Part shown: in pieces, positions 25,601-37,700 of the stretch | Layout: every line of letters starts with the position of its first letter | Numbering within the stretch: position 1 is the stretch's first letter | Assembly: GCA_963932465.1 (NCBI GenBank) | Contig: OZ010792.1 | Span: 514,709,100 to 514,773,099 of the forward strand | DNA: 64,000 nucleotides | From: Maratus speciosus | Taxonomy: Eukaryota > Arthropoda > Arachnida > Araneae > Salticidae | Direction: 5' to 3' | Position numbers and translations under genes: made by a program | The notes under the pieces: model-generated | Told to the model about the DNA's origin: nothing | Databases searched by the model: none | The model's input: only the letters and a program-made list of their open reading frames with translations

Positions 25601-28600
25601 CTAGAAACAGTATCTATAAGGTGTCTAAAATATTTATTTTCTTCGTCATAATTCAAATAGCGCGTCATAATACAGGGGTGATTGTGACTCAGAGTGAAAA
25701 ACCCTGAAAATTAATCGATACAAAGTAAAAAACCCTGAAAATTATCGATGCAAAATATACCAATATCAATTTACATAACAACTGATGCTGCAATAGCATG
25801 ACAATCAAATGACACATTTCTGCTATTGTTTGAAATATACAATTGCATAAAAACATAATTTGGCAAACTTATGTTAATTTCACAGAAAGCTAAATGACTT
25901 CATCAAATGGAGAGTGCAATTTATCTTGTTAAATATGCAAAGTTTGAATTCTATATTCAGTAAATGAATTTATTTTAAGTACTCATGAAACAAGTATAAA
26001 TTGTGTGATAAGAGTTCTCTTAGTAGATTTAATGCAAGTCATACCTAATTATTTAAAAACAGTAAAAAAAATGTCAAAACCAATCCAATTTTACTTCTAA
26101 GCGGCTAAATTAATATTTAGCCACTTAGAAGTAAAATCTTACTTCTAAGTGGCCACTTAGCCACTTAGAAGAAAAAAAAAATCTGTTTTTTTTTTCTAAT
26201 AAAAAAAAAACAGATTTTTTTTTTTTTTTAGCTTTACTCTTACACAAGGTAAATTTCTTTTTGGGTATTACACATTACAGATATACAATTATGGACATTT
26301 TTGTACTGAGATTGAGATGGATAACACAATACCAGGGGTGATTCTGAGTTTAAAAAAAAAAATGTATCTGAAATTCACAGCAACTTTTCTGAAAGGTTAC
26401 AGCAGAGAGAGTGGGGAGAGCATCACTCCTGGTTCTAATTATGTGAGGGTTTTTTTGCGCGATCCTTTTCGCGTTTTTTCCGCGATTTTTCGGCGAAATT
26501 TGTGTTTTTTCGCGATTCTTTAAAGAAATTAATGTTTTACACCCGTGATCCTTTAACAAAATTTGCATTTTTTCTGCAATCCTTTGACGATATTTCCATT
26601 TTTCTAGCGATTCTTTGACGAAAATCGCGTTTTTTCCCGCGATCGTTTGACGAAATTCGCGTTTTTTCCACGATTCTTTTAAGAAATTTTTTTTTCGTTA
26701 TCCTTTAATGAAATTTGCGTTTTTCTCGCGATCCTTTGGCGGCATTTCCGTTTTTCCCGCGATCTTTTGACGAAAATCTTGTTTTTTTTCGCGATCCTTT
26801 GCGAATTTTGCACTTTTTTCTGATCTTTTGACGAAATTTGTGTTTATTTTGCGATCATTAGATGAAATTTGTTTTATTTCGAGATTCTTTGACAAATTTC
26901 ACGTTTTTTTCGCGATCGTTTGGTGAAATTTACGGGTTTTTTCGCGATTATTTAAAGAAATTAGTTTTTTTCCGCGATCCTTTATGGAAGTTCGCGTTTT
27001 TCCAGCGATCCTTTGGCGATATTTTCGTCTTTCCCGCGATACTTTGACGAAAATTGCGTTTTTCTCTACAATCTTTTGACAAAAATCGCTTTTCCCCACG
27101 ATTCCAGGATGGGAAAATCCTTCCCGGTTCTAATTATGTGTTTTTTCTATAGTCTTTTGACAAAATTCGAGTTTTTCCCGTGATTCTTGAAAGAAATTAA
27201 TGTTTTTACGTGATGTTTAAACGAAATTTGCGTTTTTCCAGCAATCCTTTGACGATATATCCGTTTTTCCTGCAATCTTTTGACAAAAATCGCATTTTCC
27301 CGCGATGTTTTGACGAAAATCTTAGTTTTATTGCGATCCTTTGCTAAATTCGCGCTTTTTTCGCGATCCTTTGACGAAATTTGTGTTTATTTCGAGATTC
27401 TTTGACGAAATTCACTTTTTTTCCCGCAATCCTTTGACGAAATTGTCGATTTTTTTTCAGCAAACGATTGAGGAATTGATTTTTTTTCGGCGACCATTTG
27501 TCGAAATTCGCGATGTTTTTAAATGTCCAAATTTTCCACTAAACGTAACGATCTCATAAAACCCGGAAGGAACGACCGAAAAAAACGGAAATCCGGGCTA
27601 CACCCGGAGCACAATCACCCCTGATAATACACTAAACTGACAGAAAAAAAACTAAAGATATGACTGACGCAAGGACAGGCACGGGTATCACATACCCCCA
27701 ATACCTATTTCTCAAAATCTATTTTTAGAGTAGAACTAGTTCTCCCCCTGCTGGAAGAATGAGGCTTTGAATACAGTTATTCGAAATTCTGGCCTAATCC
27801 GATAAGAACAAAGTAACAAAAACATTGAATGATAATGGATCGGGCATGTGATACCCGGTGTGAGTTCACGCAGGTTAAATTTCATGAAACATTAATTATT
27901 AAACTACATAGCTTTTTATGAGACACTCATTTTCTTCTGAAAAAGAATCCATTTTCTATCATTAAGTATTCTTTCTTTTTGAATTTTATTTTTAAATCTT
28001 TAGAGAAGGCAGAGAAATGATTATAAATTATTTAGCAAACCATTACATAGTAGGTAAATAAATACATTTGATTTCCTAGTGGTGATATATTATTTTTTAG
28101 ATTACTTTACATGATAATATCATAGATAACTTGTAATTTCCTTTTAAGAAAATCATTTCATAAATCAAAAAGATAATTTAAGGTGTTAGTTGGTTATACA
28201 ATCTGTTTTATTACTCTTGATCTAAATCATTTAATGATTTATTGAAAATGTTGTTACATTATTTGATGAAATTATATATGCCATCGGATTTATTTTACTG
28301 GGGCTTTCATTTTTTGCCAAATTATTTTGGTGAAAGCTTGGCGTGTTTTATCTGATGTTATGCCAAATGAACAAAACTCTAATACACGGCTGTTTCGAGG
28401 CAGAAGATTACTACAAAAATGTTATAATGTAACAGTGACACCTCCCTGCTTTTAAAATTTCTAATAAGCCTTACGGCTGGCTGGTAACATATAAACAATA
28501 TCAATAAATCAAACATTCAGTTGTGCATAAAGAACTTGTCCTTGTGATTTAATTATCATTCTTGACTTTCTATGTTGGCAGCTTTGATTCACTACGGATC

Positions 28601-31600
28601 CGAACTCATAAATTGGGTTCTTGCGAATGTAATGTATGCCCCTGATGTTTTTACGGCTATCTCCAAAATTTGAATGTATGAGGGTTTCCTCCCTCATATC
28701 AATGCAGAGTCCTGATTATCTGTGTCTTTTATTATTCCAAGTTTCTTTTGCAGTTATGATTGTAGAGGTTTGAAAGCACAAAATACTCTTTCAACATTAG
28801 CATTTGATGCTTTTGAAATAAATTTTTTTTTAACTTCACTGAAGACTATCAATTTTCTCATATCATTCTTTCGACTTTTTCAGCATTCAAAAATTGTAAT
28901 ATTATTGACATTGTTTTTAAAATTTTTTTTAAAGATATTGCTGAATTAGTCTGTAACTTTAGTAAAAGTGTCTTTAAAGAATTGTTTGGGAATTTTTTTC
29001 TAACATATTTGAAATGGTGTTTTTCAAAGACCGATATTTATGAATGATAATATAATATACGGAAATACATACTGATATTTGTGAATTAATATTATAAAAA
29101 ATATCAAAACCAAATAAAATTTGAAAAATTAATAAAAACAACATAGCTTTTTTAAAAAAAAAAAAAAAACCCAGTTTATTTAAATTAAAGGTGAATTCAA
29201 TAAGTGGGAAAGATATAGGAATAAAATTATGCTGAAAATTAGAGATTGAGCAGACAAATGTAGATTATATGGAATATTGAATTTTCGCATATTTTAGAGG
29301 TCCTAACTATTAACAGTTACTCCAGGCAATTTAATAATGCATTTAATAAATGATTTATATACATATAAATATACTTACAGTATGCTTCATAAGTTTAGTA
29401 ACATTCCCATTGAATGCTGCCATAACTGCTTCTTTTTGTTTTTTCATACTATATAAAAGATAAATAATTAGATATTAATGAAAATAAGCAACTTTAATGA
29501 AGCATCATTTTAAAGAAAATTACAAACACTTCGTATGAAATTAAAATAAAGATTTAGTTTCAAAGCAGGATAAAATGCAAAATAATTGCACAACTAATTC
29601 AGAAAAAAAAAATATAGATATATATTTCTTTTGAAAGCTGATATTTTAATGGATGCCAAAATTGCTTCAACCTGGTCTCTAGAATGTAATGTATGAACTC
29701 CATGTTGTTAGACCAATATTTTGCCTTCATGAAACTTAGATAAAAATGAATAATGTGAAAAATACGGGACTATATACAAGATATCCGGGACAAAAACCAC
29801 CAATAAGAATGCTGGATAACTCCCTCAATAATACATGTATGAAAATTCTGGTTCTTGTAAACTAAAGATGAATATATAAAGTTTGTGGGATCCTTTAACT
29901 ATGGACTTCTTTAAGTGTTGAACCAACCAATGTGAGCAAATAGCACAGCCTCCCACATCTTTATATCTAACCCCTATGGATTTCTTTTATTGGGGGATAC
30001 ATAAAAGACATTTTTTACTGCAATTAAACAGGGGTCAATGCAGGGTTTCCCCCCCCCCAGACCTTAGTGCCCATTTTGTGAAAAGTAAAAGTTATTTTTA
30101 TGAAATTTATTATATTTGTTGGAATGTTATTCCATTTAAAGGGATGAATAAGAAATTCCTCAATAGTGAATAATAAGAAAAGTTAAAAGCTTTACCTTTA
30201 TGCCTTGTGAATTATTCAATTGAAATAGATTCTTCTTAAGATGAACAAAACACATTTATTAGAAGAAAAATACATGTAGAATAAGATGCTGCACACAATA
30301 CTTATAACACTCACAATATGAAAATAGATGTATTCTTGAAACTATTTATAAACACAAATATGAAGAAATGCTTTGAACTATTAAACATTAACAGTTGTAA
30401 ATTTATAAGTGGGTGAAAAAAGTCTGGACCAGGATTCAAACCAGGGACGTTTTGGCTGAAGCCACTAATGCTCTACAAACTGAGCCATCCCAGACAAATA
30501 TGGGGGACTTATTCACCTAACTAACCTTTAAAGATCACAGTATCTGGTGTTAAATTTACAAGTGTTATGATTTATTTACAAATTGAATAACTGTGTTAAA
30601 AATTAATCTAATACTAAACATTAGTTTGTTGCAGTTTTTAATATATTATTCCTTTGGAATACTAGTGAGTTACATAGGATTTTTAATCCCAGCAGCATTC
30701 TGCTGCTTACAGCTATAAAGTCATGGACGCAACTACGGTTTTGAGTCTCTGTTTCAATAAAACAAGAAAGATTTTTGTATGATGCTGCCATCTGGTGGCA
30801 TGTTTTTGAAACAAAAGAGCAAATCTCTAACAATATTTTTGAGAAAAATAACATTTTGTAATGAAAGATGAAATCCAGTTACTCAAATTTGAATCAAACA
30901 TTTATTAATAACTTTTTCAAGTCCCCCTAAAGTTTTTTTTTTTTTTTCTTTTTCTTTTTTCTGGCAAACTTTTATGGAATAGAACTTTGTAAAGGGACCT
31001 GTTTTATTAAAAGGAATTTTGTGAAGGGAAAGGGACCCTAAATAGGTCGCAAATTTTTCCTGGATCAAACACTCTCTAGTCACGAATATGGCAGATTTAT
31101 GTCAGAGAACTGTACCTGCTTCTGAAACAGTTCCTTTGGAGGTGATAGAAAACACCTGGAGAAAAATGACACAGTGTAAGTCTATCGGTCATGTTACAAA
31201 AGGTGCACACATAGAGATTTATTAATAACAATCACAAACTTTAAAGGTTTGGTTGATGTTTAGAGCAAATTACATTTTCATAGGTGTATTATTGAGCAAG
31301 TTATTCAATTTTCTTATAAGTAGCTTTAGTCCCAGACACTTTGTACTTTACTTATGATAATTTTAAATTACATCAATCTCAAAAACCATTGAGAATTTTC
31401 CACTTACAAATGCTTACAGGAGAACAAAGTAAAAATGTACTAAACAGAAGTAAATATATAAAATTTTTGTTCACCAATGTAACCAATTTTTAAAGCTGTC
31501 ACAAAAATATACCGTTTTTCTCTGCTCAATAACGCAATTTTTTCTGACTTACAAAATCATTTTCATCTTTGCATGAGCATTTAATATTTTTAATTAGGCT

Positions 31601-31704
31601 TTAGTGATTGGATTAGCTTTCTTTATTTACAGATAAACATTTTATTATAACCAACTGAAAACTTCTGACCCCCTTTTTTTGTGATTTAACCCCCTCCCCC
31701 CAGC

Positions 31705-31739
<35 letters not shown>

Positions 31740-34700
31740 CAGAGTTACAACATCAATTTTGACAGTATTTTTTGAATGCTGCTCTACTTTTACATAAAAA
31801 TTAAAAATGAAACAATGTTTAATTCTTTGGAAATGTAATAAGAATATTAACTAAGAATCTCATGTGTGTAGATATAAAAAAATTTCAGCAGTCATTGAAA
31901 AAAAAAGAAACTTAAGGTTGACCTCTCATCGATCTCTGCAAATGTAAACACAACTTATAACTAAGTGAAAAATTTTCGTTATGGCGAGAATTAGCTAAAA
32001 TAATAAGGATAGAACTTCATCTGTCTGTATGCGTTTGCTATGTTCTGGAGCGATTGCTGAGCTATAGGATTTGGTAGGTAGGTACTTGAATGTCTGAAGT
32101 TACGAACTTCACAGCCAGTTTTTGGATTTTTTGATACTTAGTTGAGATCAGGGTTCTCGCTGACTTTTTACGAGCATTAGCAATTTGGCGAAATAAAGAA
32201 CATTCGTCAAATGAAAAAAAAAATTCGTTGTGAATCATTGAAAATTCGATCTTTAACCCTTTAATGCATCCCCCTTTTTTTCAATATGTTCTAAAATAAC
32301 CTGAGTTTTTGTAACTGCTTATAGATCAGTTATTCATCAAAATTTAATTATATGCTACAGAAATTAAAAACATAAGTGTACTCTAAATGTCTTATGTAAT
32401 CAAGATTTTTTTTTTTTTTTTTTAATCTGATTTAACTGAATAGAAATGTTATGAAATAAAACTTCTAATCCCAGTTAAAACAGAATTTTAAAATATTGCA
32501 TTCAATGAATTCTGAAAAATTCAAAATATAAACAACAAAATGTGTCAAAACTTTATTTTTCTAGAATTCTCTGACTTTTCATTGAAGCCTATACTTCAAA
32601 AGCAATTTCAAAATAGTACTGTTGCCTATTGGGCACATTAACCCATACTGAAATGGCATTTTTGCTTACTGTGGCTTTGTCCGATGCTAAATTGAGCTGG
32701 TGTTGGGTTAGTATCTCTAAAAATAATATAAATGGTATGGTACATTGAACATGATAAGTGACATTAATCATTCAGTAATGTAAATTAGAGTGTCGCCTGT
32801 ACTGATACACACACACAAAAAAGATAAGTAAAAATTCAGCATTTGCAGTTTGGCGAGTCTAATCATCCATTTACTCGCCAAATGAAACATTTTGTCGTGA
32901 TTTGGCGCAATGGCGAGTGGCAGCAAGAACCCTGGCTGAGATATTTATTACAAACCCTAATGAACTTAAAAAAATTGTGAGTTTTTGTCATGCTGTCAAT
33001 TGTGTCTGGGCCTGTCCAGGCTTTCTTCAGTTCTTCAGCACACAAAACAAAAAGCATCCTTTTTTCTGTGTTTTGAAATTATAATCGGCATATTCCCCTG
33101 AGAAACACAGAAATTTTTGCTGTATCTTTCTAATTCTAATGGTATCTTTGGTTTTAAAAAATATTAATATTCACTATTTCAAAAAACATTTTTTTCTGGA
33201 GATCCCTTTCATGTTAGTTTTCCCTTTTTAACTCCTTAACTGCCTTTTTAACCACATCACCGGCAACAGGTATGGAGAAACAGTGCTTTTATCCCCGACT
33301 TATCTCGGGGCAAATGGTGAATTGGTTAAACTGCCCAGGTTGAAAATACAAAAATACCCACTTATCTAGGGTATCTTTCTGTTTGTAATGGTGTTTGTTT
33401 TTTTTTTTAAATACATATTAATATTTATACTTCAAAAGACCAGAGGCAGAAACACCGTGACACGGCGACATAGTTGCGGACAAAGAAAATCTCTTGTGGG
33501 CAATTTTTGTCAGCACTAATGAAATCAATTTAAAAAATTGTCCCCAACTTTTGGGTATTTTTGTCAAAATTTGAATTTTGTCAAAATATCACAGAAAAAA
33601 TGCGAGTTTCGACAAAGGATTGCGAACAAAATGCAAATTACATCAAAATATCGCGAATAAAACGCAAATTTTGTCAAAATATTGTGAATGCAAATTTCGT
33701 CAAAGGATCGCGGAAAAGTGCGAATTTCGTCAATGGATAGCGAAACGAACGTAAATTTCGTCATAGAATTGTGGAAAAATGCGGATTTTGTCAAAAGATC
33801 TCGAAAAAGCACAAATTTTGTCAAAAAATTACAGAAAAAACGCAAATTTCGTTAAAGTATCGTAAAAAAGAAAAAAAAAGTGAATCTTGTCAAAGAATTA
33901 TGAAGAAATGCCAAATTATTCAAAAGACCACGAAAAAACTTGAATTCTGTCAAGGGATTGGGAAAAAATGCAAAATTCGTCAAAGGATCGTGGAAAAAAT
34001 ACAAATTTCATCAGAAGTCTGCGAAAAAAAAAAAAAAAAACATGAATTTCGTCGAAGAATTGCAAAAAAAAAAAAAAAAAAAAAAAATTAATTTAATAAA
34101 GGATTGTGGGAGAAACTCAGCGCTTTTGGCATGTGAGGACGTGAAAGTTCAGTTTTTTGCTGAACCTGTAGCATCATATCTGAAGGTTGTATGTGATGTA
34201 CGTGATTGTGAAATGGTAAAAAAAAAACTTGAGCACACACTTTCAAGGACGCGCCACCCTGGTCAAAATATTAATTGAAAATTATCCTGGGCTAAAAATT
34301 TGGGAAACATATTTAAAAAAGCAGAACATTCCCAACTCCAAGAAAGAACAAATCAGCTCTGAAGCTTCTGAAGGTTTTTAAAAGCATCTTTATTGTCTAT
34401 GTTTGGTTCTGCTTATCCTTTCCATTCTAGAAATCCTACAAAAAGTTAGATGATGAAAAGTTATAAGCAAAATTAATGATAATCATCATTCTTACCATGT
34501 TTTAAATAAAATGATAAAAAATTCCCAGTTTAATGTATTAAAATAATGCCTTAAAATTACATGTAAAATTTGCAGACAGATTATGAAATTTTAAAAGCTT
34601 GTCACAGACAGCTATAAAACTTTCTACCACTGGGTTCAAAAGTATATTTTCTAAAATTTTGTTTTGATTTTCATATGTTTTCCAATTTGTTTTCACATTT

Positions 34701-37700
34701 TTTAATTTTTCTGCATTTTAAAAGTGCATACCTACCAACATGTCAATTTTGAAATCCTTACAATTTTTATGACATATTCTTGCGTGCTTAAAAATACATA
34801 ACATATGCACATGCAATAAAAAAAGTAATATTTTATAACATTTTCTATGCTATATTCATGTATAGTCTTTTTTTTCCCCAAAATAAAAACATTATAGATT
34901 GCATAAGAAAATATCAATAAGAAAATCAATAGATTTCATTAAAAAAAAATTTTGCATGGGAAATTCTAAGTAAAAAAAAAAAAGAAAAAAAAATTTAAAC
35001 TTTACAGCAAATTTTCTGAAAGGTTACAGCAAAGGGATTGGGGAGGAAAGGGGGGGATTCCCTGCATGTGCTAATTATGAGTTTTTTCGAGGCCCTTTGA
35101 CGAAATTCACATTTTTGCCATGATACTGTGAAAAATTCGCGTTTTTTTCGCGATTTTTTGACGAAATTTGTGTTCTTTTCGCGATCTTTTGACGAAATTT
35201 GCATTTTTCCGCGATCTTTGAGAAAATTAGCGTTTTTTCTGCGATCTTTGACGAAATACGCATTTTTCTCGCAATCTTTTGACAAAATTTGTGTTTTTTA
35301 CGCGACCTTTGACAAAATTCGCGTTTTTTTACCCGATCCTTGAAAAAATTCACGTTATTTTCCGTGATCTTTGACGAAATTTGCGTTCTTTTCACGATCC
35401 TTTGCTGAAATTAGTGTTTCTCCTGCGATTTTTGATAAAATTCGCATTCTTTCCACGATCCTTTGCTGAAATTAGTGTTTCTCCTGCGATTTTTGACAAA
35501 ATTCGCGTTCTTTTCACGATTGTTGGACAAAAATAGTGTTTTTCTGCGCGATTTTTAATGAAATGCGCGTTTCTTTTGCGATCCATTGACAAAATTAGCT
35601 TTTTTTTTTTTTCAAATATCTTTGATAAAATTCATGTTTTTTCTCGCGATGTTTGACAATATTCGCGGGGTTTTTTTGCATTCATTGACAAAATTAGCGT
35701 TTTTTTCGCCATCTTTTGATGAAATTCGCATTTTATCACCACGATTTATGACGAATTTCGGGTACTTTTGACAATCCCCTGACAAAATTAGTGTTTTTTC
35801 CCTCGATCTTTGACGAAATTCCCTTTTTTTCACGAACCTTCAACGAAATTAAGTGTTTTTCTCCGCGATTTTTAACAAAATTCGCATTTCTTTCGCAATC
35901 ACTTTGACAAAATTAGCGTTTTGTTAGCGATCCTTTGAAGAAATTAGCTTTTTTTCGCGATCTTTTGACAAAGTTAGCATTTTTTTCGCGATCCTTTGAA
36001 GAAATTAGCGAGTTTTCGCGACCCTTTGAAGAAATTAGCATTTTTTACGCGATCTTTGACAAAATTTGCGTTTTTCCGCGATCGTTTTTTCCGTGCGCAA
36101 AACCGTTCACTTAGAGCAAAATCCGTACATTGTACGGCCAATCCGTACAAGTTGGCAACTATGAAAGTGCTATCGTCATTTTCTGGACAGAAATAGAAAA
36201 ATATTCATGTGTTTAGAGTAGCTTTCCAGCATCAATATCTTTGGGTAAAATATATTAATATTTACTATTTCAAAAAAGAATTACTTTCTGAAAGTTTTTT
36301 CATGAAACCACTTCTTTAGAATTTTTTCCCCTCCAACTCAGTGCGTTTCACACTATCACTTCGCATTTTAAGAGAAATGTGTTTTCGGTATTGGTTGTCA
36401 ATATTCAATATAATTTTGTGTCTTTGAAGTATGAGAGGCAAGGGCACATTTTTTATTATTTAGGTTTCCTCAGGAACTTTTGGCCATAATTGAAAGTTTA
36501 ATCTATATAAATATAAAAAATTAAATCAGCAATCACTATAACAGGAGCTCCCTAGTTTATTTTGAAAGATTTTCCATTAATAATTATAAAATTATATGAA
36601 TTTGAGGTTTGTTTGCAATGAGTCATATGCTGCTGAAGGCAGTAGGGTTCCCAACTCCACGTTTGTTTAGATAGATTTCCGTTTAAAAATATAAAATTAT
36701 ACAAATTTGAGAGTGTATGCTGCTGAAGACAGTGGGGGCACAACATTAGATTCATTAGGAAATATGTTCAATTAAAATACAAAAGCATACAAATTCGAAG
36801 GTCATTTGCAAAAACAGACCAAAGCATGCATAGCATAGCATAGCATGCCCAAGTGTATGCTGTCGAAGGCAGTGAGGCCTGCGATTCTAAGCTTTCTTGG
36901 GTAGATTTTCATTAAAAAATATAATATCATACAAATTCAAGGATTCATTCATTTCACTCATCCTGACAGAGGCAGTGGAGCCCGTAACACTAAATCCCTC
37001 CCAGAGAAAAATGTCTGAATTCAACCTTTTTAAAGGTCTATTTTAAGATTATTATCACAGGCATGGGCAATGCTGGCAAATCGGCTAGTACCATAAACCC
37101 ATAATAATTTTTCCTTTCATTTTTTAAAAATTCAACGGTGCAAACAATTATGGTGCTCATAAATGGGTGATGTTCATATTCAACATTATAACCAAACAGA
37201 TTCTTTTGAATTTAAAGCATAATGTGTGAAATTAAAGAATACTGCAACTATAATATATGTAGCATGAGTTGCTCAGACACATGTAATTCAATATACATTC
37301 TAAATATTTTTAATAAACATTTTAGAAGTTCTTTCCTTAACTACATACAAAGTATGTTTATATCTCACATTTGATTTTTTTTTAAAGTAACAATTACTTA
37401 AGTGTAAAAAAAAACAATTATTATGGACTACTATGAGAAAACATGCATGTTGGATAAGCTAAACTAGTTTTGCTAAATTGAATTTTGCTTCAAATGTATT
37501 GTATATATTATAAAAGAACTATTTTTGTTTCTCAACAAAGTTTTGTTCATATCATAAGTATCTTGAAGATCAACATACTTCAACTTAAGCAACATTGCAG
37601 GAGTATTTTTAACCCAATAAAAACAGAAAGAATTTTCATTTTGGATTTTAGAGACTGTTTATTTATTTATTTGGGAGAGTGGGATAAAAATAAATTGTTT

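Larger units (their letters stand above)
25673..27623 (+). mobile_element. TIR element CAGGGGTGATTGTG with exact 6-bp TSD ATAATA, carrying minisatellite
   Basis: Left CAGGGGTGATTGTG and right CACAATCACCCCTG are perfect 14-bp inverted repeats; ATAATA lies at 25667-25672 and 27624-27629. A second left terminus, CAGGGGTGATTCTGAG, begins at 26334 and is followed by the leader and minisatellite, so it is either a nested copy or an internal duplication. It inserted into the piggyBac element. Confidence 0.8.
24908..27874 (-). mobile_element. piggyBac-type transposon, TTAA target site
   Basis: TTAA at 24904-24907 and 27875-27878 flanks ends CCCGCGAGAACACACACC and (reverse) CCTGCGTGAACTCACACC, 15 of 18 matched. 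Subterminal copies of GCCGGGTATCTCACACCC and its inverse (TGATACCCGGTGTGAG) occur at both ends. It carries a minus-strand transposase remnant and an inserted TIR element at 25673-27623. Confidence 0.9.

Noticed and set aside
28509..28949. Two moderate ORFs in a slightly GC-richer intron patch
   Set aside because: No recognised domain, no TIRs and no consistent splice sites.
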